Notes under the pieces: model-generated
Seen by the model: the letters and a program-made list of their open reading frames with translations, nothing else
Databases searched by the model: none
Told to the model about the DNA's origin: nothing
In this document: positions 33,927 to 43,219 of the stretch, piece by piece
Numbering within the stretch: position 1 is the first letter of the stretch
How the letters are laid out: each line of letters begins with the position of its first letter
Source of the DNA: Oscillospiraceae bacterium
GTDB taxonomy: Bacteria > Bacillota > Clostridia > Oscillospirales > Ruminococcaceae
DNA: 64,000 nucleotides
Assembly (NCBI GenBank): GCA_017427265.1
Contig: JAFRTG010000027.1
Coordinates: forward strand, 248,001 to 312,000
Reading direction: 5' to 3'
Translations under genes and position numbers: made by a program

Positions 33927-34748
33927 ATGATCTTGATATTCAGCACCGCAGTTTTCGTGACGGCGCTGCTCGCAGTGTTCGTCTTTCACAGCGCGGTTTT
34001 GCCGAGCCTGATAATCGCCGCTGCCGCTGCGGCAACCGGCATCGGAGAATTCCTGATCTTCCGCCGTAAGCCGAAGCTGCGCGTTTTCGGTATCCTTGCG
34101 TGTTTCGTGACAGCGGGAGCAGCCGCTCTGATTCCTGCCAGAGCTGCGCCCTTCGGCTCGGAGGATTACGGCAGACTGTATGCAGATTATGCATCGCTGA
34201 TCGAGCGGGGAAAATATGACAAAGCCGCGGCCGCACGTCAGACGCTCGAAGAAAAATACGGCATGAACGATGATATCCGTTTTCTGGAGGGTGTTGCCGC
34301 AGTGGCGCGCAAGGATGTCAACAAGGCTGAAGAATATGCGAACGGCTTCAGCGACAAATCATCTTTGTCTTATTTCTCGCTCTGCGCGGAAACAATCAAG
34401 CTGCGCTATCCTGACATAAATGACTGTCGGAAAGCGCTCCGCGAGCTCTATGAGAATGCAGTGAAATATCACCAGACATGGAGCGAGGCGCAGAAGCAGC
34501 TCGGCATCCTGATGTTCTATGACAAGGAGTATGACGCAGCGCGCTATCATCTCATCACCGCGGCAGAGAACAAGGATGAGCAGGACGGCGAGATTCTCTA
34601 CTACATGGGCGCTTCGTTTGTGGAGCAGGGCGACAACGAAAAGGGGCTTGCGCTGCTCAGCGAGGCATATGCCTATGAGACGGACGAAACGGTCAAAAAT
34701 GCCATTGTCTGGTATGCCGATCAGGCAGGATTGGAGGGAGAGTCATGA
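33927..34748 (+). CDS. Membrane-anchored TPR-like protein
   Basis: A 273-residue protein with three hydrophobic segments in the first ~75 residues (ILIFSTAVFVTALLAVFVF; LPSLIIAAAAAATGI; VFGILACFVTAGAAALI). A soluble C-terminal helical domain with TPR-like repeats follows ('YDKAAAARQTLEEKYGMNDD', 'YDAARYHLITAAENKDEQDG', 'DNEKGLALLSEAYAYETDE'). GGAGGG lies upstream. It ends by ATGA overlap with the next gene. Probably a partner of the preceding zinc-ribbon protein. No named family recognised. Confidence 0.65.
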   Translation: MILIFSTAVFVTALLAVFVFHSAVLPSLIIAAAAAATGIGEFLIFRRKPKLRVFGILACFVTAGAAALIPARAAPFGSEDYGRLYADYASLIERGKYDKAAAARQTLEEKYGMNDDIRFLEGVAAVARKDVNKAEEYANGFSDKSSLSYFSLCAETIKLRYPDINDCRKALRELYENAVKYHQTWSEAQKQLGILMFYDKEYDAARYHLITAAENKDEQDGEILYYMGASFVEQGDNEKGLALLSEAYAYETDETVKNAIVWYADQAGLEGES

Positions 34749-36175
34749 AGCCGCACAACAGACTGAAACGACTGACTGCGCTTTTCGTGAGCCTTTTCAT
34801 GCTGGTGACGTTTTCCGCCAATGCTGTGCCGGCCTCCGCGGTCGGGGATATTTTCCAGATCGGAGACATAAAATACCGCTGGAGCGAATCGAATCTGAAC
34901 CCGGTGTACAAAGATATGAACAGGGCCGTCCAAGGGCTGGAGAAGCTCCGGGCTGCACTGAAAAATCACCGGCCGGAGCCCGGTTCACCGGGAGACGATC
35001 TGCTCAAGGATCTGAAAAAGGGCAAGGAGAAGCTGGAGGAATATGAAAGAGGAAATGTCGTTACCAAACTGCTGGAGGAAATATACAAACAAACCGGCAA
35101 AATGAAGGGCGCTGCCAAAGCCTTCAACATCTTTTCCGCCATCTGGTCGTTCTACGATATGGGTGCAAACCCAAAGGTCGGCTATGAAGACCCCGCCATG
35201 GAGTTCGGTGCGAATACCGTCCGCGGTATGTCGGCCGCATCCGGTGTGGTGCTGCCCGGTGTCGGCCCGCTTGTGATGGGCGGAATAGAGTACCTTGTCA
35301 CGAGTGAAACCGGCGTGAAATTCGGCAATTATATGTACAGAAAAAGAAAGGAATTTATAAACAGCCTGCCGCCGAACAGTCACTTGAGAGCGGAAATGGA
35401 AGGAAATGAACTGGCACTGCAATATACCGTGAAAGGCTTAAACTGGATCGGTACAAAGAGCTGGGAAATCCAGCCGCTCTGGATGCTCTGGTATGACGTG
35501 CCGAACTACTTGCAGGAACGCGAAATGGCAAAACGGCTTGCAGAGGCGAAAAAGCGGTATCAGATGATACACGGTGTACCTTATGTCAAGGGCGCAAAGG
35601 GCGCGACAGCGCCTGCAAACAATGTCGGTGTTTACAAGCCGAATATTTACCTCTATCCTGAGGAGAAGACCGGATTCAGCGTGATCTTTGCAAGGCCGGA
35701 GCTGCTGACCGTCAGCGATCCGCTATATGAAGCAGGATGGCAGGGAACTGCGTTCCCGGACGGCACGCTCTGTGTGGACGGCGATGCACACCGCTTCCTG
35801 TTCTATGAATCCCTTACCGATGAGCGGTATTATCAGCGGGATACGGGCTTCCTGATTCCTGCTGAAAACCGCGAGGCAGTGTTCACGGAGATTCTGACGG
35901 GCTACGGCCTGAATGCACAGGAAATTGCAGACTTCAACGAATTCTGGTGCGGAAAGCTCAACGCAGGCAGCGATTACGCCATGTATCCGCAGCTGACGGA
36001 AACGGTTGATACCGCAATGCCGGTCACTGTGATGCCTGCGCCGGATTCCGTGCTACGCATCTGGTTTGCGTTTGCAGAGAACGAAACACCCGCCGTTTCT
36101 GCAAAGCCGCAGGCATTTGCCCGCGAGGGCTCTGTCATGGTGGAATGGGGCGGATTCTTCTTCAGCGACCAATAA
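34745..36175 (+). CDS. Secreted protein with 'IYLYPE' C-terminal domain
   Basis: A 476-residue protein with a signal peptide (about 1-33, ending VPASA). A middle region has an amphipathic/hydrophobic stretch around 'SAASGVVLPGVGPLVMGGIEYL'. The C-terminal domain (about 295-475) starts 'KPNIYLYPEEKTGFSVIF' and ends 'VMVEWGGFF', a recurrent Firmicute extracellular domain of unknown function that I recognise by the 'PxIYLYPE...WGG' ends. It is last of the operon and overlaps the TPR gene by 4 bases. It is probably the exported effector or surface component the two membrane proteins serve; that is inference. Confidence 0.65.
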   Translation: MKPHNRLKRLTALFVSLFMLVTFSANAVPASAVGDIFQIGDIKYRWSESNLNPVYKDMNRAVQGLEKLRAALKNHRPEPGSPGDDLLKDLKKGKEKLEEYERGNVVTKLLEEIYKQTGKMKGAAKAFNIFSAIWSFYDMGANPKVGYEDPAMEFGANTVRGMSAASGVVLPGVGPLVMGGIEYLVTSETGVKFGNYMYRKRKEFINSLPPNSHLRAEMEGNELALQYTVKGLNWIGTKSWEIQPLWMLWYDVPNYLQEREMAKRLAEAKKRYQMIHGVPYVKGAKGATAPANNVGVYKPNIYLYPEEKTGFSVIFARPELLTVSDPLYEAGWQGTAFPDGTLCVDGDAHRFLFYESLTDERYYQRDTGFLIPAENREAVFTEILTGYGLNAQEIADFNEFWCGKLNAGSDYAMYPQLTETVDTAMPVTVMPAPDSVLRIWFAFAENETPAVSAKPQAFAREGSVMVEWGGFFFSDQ

Positions 36176-36187
36176 CGCACAGCAAAA

Positions 36188-36214
36188 GACCCGCCGGAAG
36201 CACTCCGGCGGGTC
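36188..36214 (-). terminator. Hairpin terminator, minus-strand oriented
   Basis: GACCCGCCGGA and TCCGGCGGGTC form a perfect 11-bp stem with a 5-base loop; the T-run (TCTTTTGC) follows on the minus strand. It is a backup for the kinase operon transcribed toward it. Confidence 0.6.
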
Positions 36215-36271
36215 TCAGACTGATAACATTATCCGGTGAAAGCGGGAATCGTCAAAAGGCAGTTTTCAGTC

Positions 36272-36306
36272 AGGCAGCGCAGCAGCGGTTGTGCTGCCTT
36301 TTTTTA
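36272..36306 (+). terminator. Intrinsic terminator of the TPR operon
   Basis: AGGCAGC..GCTGCCT stem followed by seven T, immediately before the convergent kinase stop. Confidence 0.75.
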
Positions 36307-36309
36307 TGC

Positions 36310-37530
36310 TCACAGTTTTACGGTAAAACCGATTATCCCGTCAGCAGCCTTCACGGCCTGAATGGTTCCCTTGTGCCGCTCAGCAATGGACTGCGCAATC
36401 GAGAGCCCGATTCCGAAACCGGAACCGGCTGTTCTGGCGGTATCCTCGCGGTAAAAGCGGTCAAACAAACGGTCAAGCTGAATGCTGTCCACGTTTTTGC
36501 AGGTGTTCGTCACGGACAGTGTCGGATGCTTTTTCAGTATCAGCGACGCATGGATTTCACCGCCTTCATCGCAGTATTTCACCGCATTGTCAAGCAGAAT
36601 CGCCGTCAGCCGCCGCAGTTCAGCTTCATCGCCGCGGAAGCGGATATCCGGTTCAATCTCTGCGGTCAGCGTCTTGCCGCACATGCCGGCAAGCTCGGTA
36701 AATTCAGAAACCGTATCGCCAACTGCTGCCGACAGATCGAATTCAGCGAAATTGTCATCTTCTTTTTCCTCGTCCATACGGGAAAGCGTAACCAGCCGGT
36801 TGACAAGCCTGCTCATGCGTTCACCCTCGGTACGGATATCGTCCAGCCATTCGTTCTGCCCGAATTCCGATTCTGCAATATCCACATTCGTCAAAATCAG
36901 TGTCAGCGGCGTTTTCAGTTCATGGTTTGCATCGGTGATAAACTGTTTCTGCTTCCGGTAGCTTTCCTCTGCCGGACGCAGCGCAAATTTGGAAAGCAGA
37001 ACAATCAGCCCCAGAACGGCAAGGCTGCCGATTCCGAAAACGCTGACAGTTGAGCGCATAAAATCCTTTGCGGTTGCCCGGTGATTTTTTCCGCTGACAA
37101 AAACAACCTGCTGCAGACCGTCGGATTCCCGGACCTTATACCGGAAATCGCCGTACCAGCCGCGTTCCTTTCCTTTTTTGCAAACGGCATCGGCACTTTG
37201 TTCCGCATCTTCTGCGGTAATATCGGAAACAAAGGAAATATCGCTGTTCTGCACGGAACCGTCCGTATTGAATGTGACGGTGTAAAATCTTGTCGTAAAG
37301 GGCGTATCATTGTTGATGAAATCCGGCAGCGGCTTGATGGAGATCGGCGCGGCCGATTTCGGCTGCGGAAAGCTCCCGCCGTTGTCTGAGATCAGGTCGG
37401 CAAGGATGTCCAGACGGTGATTCTGCCGAACAAGATTGGTGATAAAGATCGCAGCCGTCATAATCAGAAACACCGTCAGAAATGAAACGGTGCAAATCAG
37501 AATAAAGCGCCTGCGCAGATGTTTAATCAT
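36310..37530 (-). CDS. Sensor histidine kinase (system 2)
   Basis: A 406-residue kinase. TM1 is about 8-30 and the extracytoplasmic sensor about 31-150 ('FINNDTPFTTRFYTVTFN'). TM2 is about 155-175. HisKA carries H203 in 'DANHELKTPLTLIL'. HATPase_c has 'LLDNAVKYCDEGGE' and 'GFGIGLSIAQ'. It overlaps the response regulator as ATGA, so the start is 37530; the frame continuing to 37818 lies inside the regulator and was rejected. Paralogous to the kinase at 15060. It is divergent from the efflux operon at 38419 and is likely its regulator. Confidence 0.92.
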   Translation of the reverse strand: MIKHLRRRFILICTVSFLTVFLIMTAAIFITNLVRQNHRLDILADLISDNGGSFPQPKSAAPISIKPLPDFINNDTPFTTRFYTVTFNTDGSVQNSDISFVSDITAEDAEQSADAVCKKGKERGWYGDFRYKVRESDGLQQVVFVSGKNHRATAKDFMRSTVSVFGIGSLAVLGLIVLLSKFALRPAEESYRKQKQFITDANHELKTPLTLILTNVDIAESEFGQNEWLDDIRTEGERMSRLVNRLVTLSRMDEEKEDDNFAEFDLSAAVGDTVSEFTELAGMCGKTLTAEIEPDIRFRGDEAELRRLTAILLDNAVKYCDEGGEIHASLILKKHPTLSVTNTCKNVDSIQLDRLFDRFYREDTARTAGSGFGIGLSIAQSIAERHKGTIQAVKAADGIIGFTVKL

Positions 37531-38201
37531 GTCTGTGCCTCCAGCAGATAGCCTGCATTCCGGACAAAGCGGATTTCCGCCTTTGCACCGATGGAATGCA
37601 GTTTTTTGCGCAGATTGGAGATATGTACCCACACGACACTGGAATCCACATCGGCATCCCAGCCCCAGATATGCGACAGGAGCTGCTCGGTTGTGACGAT
37701 TGTGCCGGCGCGTTCCATCAGCATTTCCGCGATCTGATATTCCTTTGCGCTCAAAGGCTGTGCAGTTTCCCCGCAGGAAAGCGCATAGGTCGATCGGTTG
37801 AGCTGCAAGCCAAAGCATTCGAGCATATCAGGGGTAAAATTATCCTTGCGGCGCAGCATCGCACGCACACGGGCAAGCAGCTCCGCTGTGGAAAACGGCT
37901 TGGGTAGATAATCGTCTGCGCCGGCATCGAGGCCTTCCACACGCTGATAGACCTCTGTGCGCGCAGATAAAAACATTGCAGGTGTGTTGATTCCGGCGCT
38001 GCGAAGCTGCCGCAGCACATCCAGTCCGTTCATTTCCGGCATCATAATGTCCAGAATCAGACCGTCATAATGGTTGCTTTTGGCATAGGCAAGCGCATCT
38101 GCACCGTTGGTGACACCGTCTGCCTGGAAACGGTTGCGCGCAAATACATGGAGCAGCGATTTCAGCAATCTGGTATCGTCCTCCGCAATCAGCAGTTTCA
38201 T
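37527..38201 (-). CDS. OmpR-family response regulator (system 2)
   Basis: A 224-residue regulator: receiver with D51 ('LILDIMMPEMNG') and 'LPKPF' lysine, then a winged-helix domain ('VTTEQLLSHIWGWDADVDSS', 'VWVHISNLRKKL'). It is divergently transcribed from the adaptor/permease operon, with 217 bases between the starts, the normal arrangement for direct control of an ABC efflux module. Confidence 0.92.
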   Translation of the reverse strand: MKLLIAEDDTRLLKSLLHVFARNRFQADGVTNGADALAYAKSNHYDGLILDIMMPEMNGLDVLRQLRSAGINTPAMFLSARTEVYQRVEGLDAGADDYLPKPFSTAELLARVRAMLRRKDNFTPDMLECFGLQLNRSTYALSCGETAQPLSAKEYQIAEMLMERAGTIVTTEQLLSHIWGWDADVDSSVVWVHISNLRKKLHSIGAKAEIRFVRNAGYLLEAQT

Positions 38202-38418
38202 AGTGTTTCCCGTCCTTTCATCTTGATGTTCAGTACTAATATATCATATCACCCTAAAATCAAACTAAAGAACAAGTGTGAAAAATATGAAAAGCAGATG
38301 GAAATTCAGCACGTTTTTTTCATTCAGACTTCACATAAAATTTAGTGCAGATTTAGCCGCGTATGGTATCATCATAAGCGAAGCACAAAACAACCATGAA
38401 CCAAAGGATGTGGAGTAC

Positions 38419-40332
38419 ATGAAAGAGCAAACAGGCAAGCAGCGAATCAAACGCATCGTCGCAGCGGTCTGTGCTGTCCTGATTGTCGGCGGCGGGACTG
38501 CCGGCGCACTGGCCTTTCGTTCCCGTGCCGGGAATCAGCCGGAAGCTGCACAGCGGAATACAAGATCGCTCAGTGCATCGGCTGCAGGCAGCGATACAAT
38601 CAGTGCAGGCGGAACGGTCGAATCCGAACAGTTCGGTGATGATCTCGGTCTGGTGAATACCGGCGTGCGGCTGACAGTCGAAGCCGTGCTGGCAGAAGCA
38701 GGTGATACGGTTACAGCTGGTACGCAGCTGTATCAGATCACTGAGGATTCGCTTGCAAAGGCGGAAAAGACACTGCGTTCGGAACTGCAGTCGGCGGAAA
38801 ATGCGCTGATTGAGCAGAAGGTTTCCTATCAGGAGGAGCAGGGCAAAGCCACTGTTCTCTGTGAATCGGAACAGCAGCTCGGCAAATCCGCACAGCAGAC
38901 CTATGAAAGCGGAATTACCGCGCTGGAGACCAGTCTGGAGCAGGCATACAGCGACTATATGGATGCGCTCGATACGATCGGCAATCTGCCGTCGGAAATC
39001 GCCGCAAAGCAGTCTGAACTGGATGCCAAGCAGGCGGATGCGGAGCAGATGCAGGAAGAACAGAAGGCGGCAAAGGCTGATGCCGGACAGGCAGAGGACG
39101 GATACCGCAGCGCAGCAGCGCAGTATAACAGCACTGCAGCAGAATACAATGCCGCTGCCGGTGTTGTCCGGTATCTCGGAAACGCACTCGGCAAAGATGT
39201 ATCCGGCATTTCTCTTGCAGAGAACGTCAATGCAGCGCTGCAGGCTGCACAAAGCAATGCAGAACCGGCATCCGCGCCCGACAGGGAAGCACCGGATACG
39301 GCGGCATCCGCAGACCGGCCGGATATGCAGGATTTCGGCTTTATCAGCAAATCCACCTTCCAGAGCGCAGCCGTGAACACGGCGGAATCGCTGCCGGACA
39401 AGACCGGGACGAATGACAGCCTGACACAGCTGTATGATGCTGCATACGCAGAATACGAAGCACAGAAAACACGGCTTGCGGATGCAGAGTCCGCATTCCG
39501 GAATGCGGAAAGCGAATATCAGAGATGCACCGAATCACAGAGTGCATGTGAAGCTGCACTGAAGGAAGCGCAAAGCCGGATTTCTTCTCTCGAAAAGGAA
39601 ATCAGCTCGCTGAACAGCACGCTCTCCAAAGCAAAAACCAATCTCAGCAAGCTGCGTTCGGAATATAATTCGCTCAAGGCATCCTATGAGACCGACCGGC
39701 TTGATCTGAAGCATACGCTGGAAACGGACACCGCTGCCGGTGAGAATGCGGAATACCATTATGAGATCACCTGCGCAACCATCGAGGATGAACTTGCAGA
39801 GGCACAGGCGGCGTATGATACCGCGGAGGAAAATCTCCGTATCTTCGAGGAGAATCTCGCAGGCGGCTATGTATGTGCCAAGCAGGACGGCATCATTTAT
39901 TCGCTGAACTGTCAGGAGGGCAGATCGGTGAATCTGAATACTTCGTATGTGTCCTATGTGGATGAGAGCAGTTACTATACGACCGTTGAGCTTGATCAGA
40001 ACGATGTCACACAGGTCAGCATCGGGGATTCCGTCCTGATTTATTCCTCGGAAACCGGCACGGCAAACGGAAAGGTCACGGCCATTGCCGCAGGAGAATC
40101 CGCGAGCCTTGCAGATGTCCGGTTCAATGTGACCGTCACAGCGGATGAAAACGCAGAGCTTTACAGCGGAGAATCGGTCAATGTCTATTTCAATGCCGGC
40201 AATCTGAAACAGAGTGATTTCAGGGATTTTGACGGCGGCGGGGACAGCGAACGCCCCGATTTCAGCGGCAGAATGCCGGAGGGCTTTGACCCGTCGAATA
40301 TGCCGGATTTCGGCAGAAGAAAGGATGATTAA
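38419..40332 (+). CDS. HlyD/MacA-type membrane-fusion adaptor 1 with long coiled coil
   Basis: A 637-residue protein with an N-terminal membrane anchor (about 10-32) and a lipoyl/barrel-sandwich half near 55-115 ('ISAGGTVESEQF'). A very long coiled-coil region follows (about 120-520, Glu/Gln/Ala-rich with Pro/Asp insertions), then the returning lipoyl half ('ENLAGGYVCAKQDGIIYSLN') and a beta-barrel. The C-terminal tail is low-complexity: 'RPDFSGRMPEGFDPSNMPDF'. The start at 38419 follows AAAGGATGTGGAG; the extension from 38278 has no support. First gene of a five-gene export operon. Confidence 0.85.
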   Translation: MKEQTGKQRIKRIVAAVCAVLIVGGGTAGALAFRSRAGNQPEAAQRNTRSLSASAAGSDTISAGGTVESEQFGDDLGLVNTGVRLTVEAVLAEAGDTVTAGTQLYQITEDSLAKAEKTLRSELQSAENALIEQKVSYQEEQGKATVLCESEQQLGKSAQQTYESGITALETSLEQAYSDYMDALDTIGNLPSEIAAKQSELDAKQADAEQMQEEQKAAKADAGQAEDGYRSAAAQYNSTAAEYNAAAGVVRYLGNALGKDVSGISLAENVNAALQAAQSNAEPASAPDREAPDTAASADRPDMQDFGFISKSTFQSAAVNTAESLPDKTGTNDSLTQLYDAAYAEYEAQKTRLADAESAFRNAESEYQRCTESQSACEAALKEAQSRISSLEKEISSLNSTLSKAKTNLSKLRSEYNSLKASYETDRLDLKHTLETDTAAGENAEYHYEITCATIEDELAEAQAAYDTAEENLRIFEENLAGGYVCAKQDGIIYSLNCQEGRSVNLNTSYVSYVDESSYYTTVELDQNDVTQVSIGDSVLIYSSETGTANGKVTAIAAGESASLADVRFNVTVTADENAELYSGESVNVYFNAGNLKQSDFRDFDGGGDSERPDFSGRMPEGFDPSNMPDFGRRKDD

Positions 40333-40333
40333 G

Positions 40334-41785
40334 ATGAAGAAAAGAATCGTTGCGGGTGTTGCCGCACTGGTTCTGGCCGGCAGCGGCGTATTCGGATACA
40401 ATGCATTTCATAAATCGACTGCGACAAGCGCAGCGGAAATCGCAAAAGAGGTAACGGTTCAGCGCGGCAATGTAACCGCGGGCGTCACCGAAAGCGCAGC
40501 AGTCAATGTGGAATCACTTGCGCAGACCTATGATCTGACGCTGACCTCAACCAGCGTTTCCGCTTCCGTTGAAAGCAGCAGCGGCGGCTCTTCCCGCGGC
40601 GGCGGCATGAGCGGTATGCCGGGCGGCGGTATGGGCAGTATGCCGGGCGGGATGAGCAGCATCGGCTCGACCAGCGTGTCCACGCAGTCGGAATCCTCAG
40701 CAGTTGCACTGATTGTCGATGAGGTTCGCATCACCGAGGGACAGACGGTCAAAAAGGGCGATGTGCTTATGACGATTACGCAGGAGAGCATCGACGAGGC
40801 GCGTGCCGCACTGACGGAAGCGGTTCAGGATGCGGAGCTGGCACTCAAGCAGGCGCAGATCGAGGAAAGCGAAACCCGTCTTTCTGCGCAGTACGATTAC
40901 GATACGCGCATGACGGAAGGCCGGAATGCACTGGCGGTTTATAACGCCGCGATGAATGAGATTGCACAGAACATCAGCGATCTGGAAACGCAGATTGCGG
41001 AATGCACTGACAGTCGGCAGCTCGCATCGCTGGAATCGCAGCTTGCATCGGCAAAAAGCTCGCGTACCGCAGATGAGCTTGCGGCAAAGCAGACTTATGA
41101 AGAAGCCCTGATGTATTACGAAAACGCACAGGATCTTTACGATGTCTCGGTGAACAATGTCGGCTCTGCTTCGGAAGAGGCGGAAGAAGCCGTCGAGGCG
41201 GCGCAGGCGGATCTCAATGCGTTTGAGGCGTATATCAGCGACGGGCGCATCCGCGCCGAATACAGCGGAACGGTTACGGGCGTCGGCTATTCATCCGGCG
41301 ACACGCTGAATGCAGAGACCGCGATCGCCAGCTTTGCAGATGCGGAGAGCATCACTGTGACGGTGAATGTCACCGAGGATGACATTGCGGCGGTGCATCT
41401 CGAAGATACAGTCGATGTGAGCTTTCTCTCCTATCCGGATGAGATGTTCTCCGGTTATGTTTCGGGCATCGGTTCGTCCTCGTCAAGCGGCAATTCACAG
41501 ACGGTCAGCTATCCGGTTACAGTTGTCATCACCGAGGTACCGGAAACACTGCTTTCCGGCATGACCGCCAATGTGACGTTCATCACCAAGCAGGTGCAGG
41601 ATGTGCTCTATGTTTCCAATAAGGCGGTCATCACCGAGGGAGCAGACAGCTATGTGCTGCGGAAAACAGATACCGGCAGCGAGGAAAAGGTCAGAGTACA
41701 GCTCGGATTTTCCAACGGCAGCATAGCCGAGATCGAAGGCGTGTCGGAGGGCGATACCTTGCTTATCAAAGGAAAGGTGAGCTGA
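40334..41785 (+). CDS. HlyD/MacA-type membrane-fusion adaptor 2
   Basis: A 483-residue adaptor starting MKKRIVAGVAALVLAG, 1 base after the previous stop. It has an N-terminal membrane anchor (5-25), a Gly/Met-rich segment near 90-115 ('GGGMSGMPGGGMGSMPGG'), a coiled coil (about 150-290), a lipoyl return ('IRAEYSGTVTGVGYSSGDTL') and a C-terminal barrel ('VTFITKQVQDVLYVSNKAVI'). AAGATG lies around the start. Two adaptors beside one permease is unusual: they may form a hetero-oligomeric conduit or serve different substrates. Confidence 0.85.
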   Translation: MKKRIVAGVAALVLAGSGVFGYNAFHKSTATSAAEIAKEVTVQRGNVTAGVTESAAVNVESLAQTYDLTLTSTSVSASVESSSGGSSRGGGMSGMPGGGMGSMPGGMSSIGSTSVSTQSESSAVALIVDEVRITEGQTVKKGDVLMTITQESIDEARAALTEAVQDAELALKQAQIEESETRLSAQYDYDTRMTEGRNALAVYNAAMNEIAQNISDLETQIAECTDSRQLASLESQLASAKSSRTADELAAKQTYEEALMYYENAQDLYDVSVNNVGSASEEAEEAVEAAQADLNAFEAYISDGRIRAEYSGTVTGVGYSSGDTLNAETAIASFADAESITVTVNVTEDDIAAVHLEDTVDVSFLSYPDEMFSGYVSGIGSSSSSGNSQTVSYPVTVVITEVPETLLSGMTANVTFITKQVQDVLYVSNKAVITEGADSYVLRKTDTGSEEKVRVQLGFSNGSIAEIEGVSEGDTLLIKGKVS

Positions 41786-41786
41786 T

Positions 41787-43205
41787 ATGCGGTTTTCAGA
41801 GATACTTAATCTTGTGAAGCTCAATCTGATCCAGAATAAATTCAAAGTGCTTCTGACATCCATCGGCATTATCGTCGGTGCAGCGACCATCGTGATCGTG
41901 ATTGCGGTCGGACGCGGCGGCAAAGCCGATGTCGCAGAGCAGTTCCGGAATCTCAACGCCGGTGCGCTGGATATCAGCTATGAGCAGGCACAGGACAGCG
42001 GCGGCTTTTCGTTCCGCGGCAGCAGACCGGGCGGCAGCTCCGGCGAAAGCAGCGGCAGACCGAGTTTTCAAGGCGGAGAGGCTGCGGCATTCAGCGGAAA
42101 TATACCGGATTTTTCCGGCAAAAAACCGGAAAGCAGCTCCGGCGAAAGCAGCCGCGGAGGCGGCGGATTCTTCTCCGGATTCAATAATATGTTCGGCGGC
42201 ATCTTCGGCAGCAGTGATACCAAAAACACGGAGCGCATCACGCTTTCCGATGAGGATATGGAAGACATCACCTCGTATGTGCCGGGGCTGAGCGACGCAA
42301 CCATTTCCTACACGACCAAGCAGAATATCTACGGCGGCAATATTGAGGAAACCGAATCCTATACCGTTGCCGGTACGCTTTCCAATTATGCAGATCTGAG
42401 CAATCTGACGATGCTGTTCGGAGATTATCTCAGCGATGCAGACAATGAAAACAAGACAAAGGTCTGTGTGCTCGGCTACAGCGCAGCAAAGCAGATCTTT
42501 GGCAGCGCAGAGGAAGCCTACGACAGTCTGGTTTATATTGATGACCGCCCGTATACGGTCGGCGGTGTGCTCGCAGAGCAGGGGACTGTGGAGGCCGGCA
42601 TCAGCGCAGATGATGCAATCTTCATCCCGTATGCAACCGGCATCAAGTATCTGACCGGCAGCGACATCAGCCCGACGATTACCGTCATTGCGGCGGATGT
42701 GGACAACATTGAAGCCGTCAGGGAAAACGTGAAAACCGTTCTTGCCGCAAGCTATCCGAATGCAGAGTTCACGATTTCCGATGCAGGCAGCAAGATGGAG
42801 GCTGCAAACAAATCCAACGAAACACTGACGCTCATGCTCATTGCAATGGCCTCGATTGTGTTTATCATCGGCGGCATCGGCATCATGAACGTGCTGTTCG
42901 TATCCGTCAAGGAGCGCACCGAGGAGATCGGCATTCTGAAAGCGATCGGAGGTTCCCGCAAAGACATTCTGCTCGAATTCATCATGGAAGCCTGCTTCAT
43001 CAGTCTGATCGGCGGCATCATCGGTGTGCTGGTGAGCTTTGTCATCAATCCGGTGCTGAGCGGTTTCAGCATCCGCACGGAAATGTCCGTGAGCGGCGCA
43101 GTTCTGGCGCTGGCATTCTCGATCGTGACCGGCACCGTGTTCGGTTTCTATCCGGCATGGAAGGCATCCAAGCTTGTTCCGGTCGAGGCGCTTTCCAGTG
43201 AATAA
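41787..43205 (+). CDS. MacB-type ABC transporter permease
   Basis: A 472-residue FtsX/MacB permease: TM1 (about 18-42, 'LLTSIGIIVGAATIVIVIAVG'), an extracytoplasmic MacB_PCD domain, and three C-terminal helices (about 345-465: 'LTLMLIAMASIVFIIGGIGI', 'TEEIGILKAIGGSRKDIL', 'VPVEAL'). The periplasmic domain has a low-complexity insert (about 68-145) of Ser/Gly/Phe repeats ('GGSSGESSGRPSFQGGE', 'SGNIPDFSGKKPESSSGE'), compositionally related to the tails of the adaptor and lipoprotein. One base after adaptor 2, so co-transcribed. Confidence 0.9.
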   Translation: MRFSEILNLVKLNLIQNKFKVLLTSIGIIVGAATIVIVIAVGRGGKADVAEQFRNLNAGALDISYEQAQDSGGFSFRGSRPGGSSGESSGRPSFQGGEAAAFSGNIPDFSGKKPESSSGESSRGGGGFFSGFNNMFGGIFGSSDTKNTERITLSDEDMEDITSYVPGLSDATISYTTKQNIYGGNIEETESYTVAGTLSNYADLSNLTMLFGDYLSDADNENKTKVCVLGYSAAKQIFGSAEEAYDSLVYIDDRPYTVGGVLAEQGTVEAGISADDAIFIPYATGIKYLTGSDISPTITVIAADVDNIEAVRENVKTVLAASYPNAEFTISDAGSKMEAANKSNETLTLMLIAMASIVFIIGGIGIMNVLFVSVKERTEEIGILKAIGGSRKDILLEFIMEACFISLIGGIIGVLVSFVINPVLSGFSIRTEMSVSGAVLALAFSIVTGTVFGFYPAWKASKLVPVEALSSE

Positions 43206-43219
43206 AAAGGAGATCAGTT

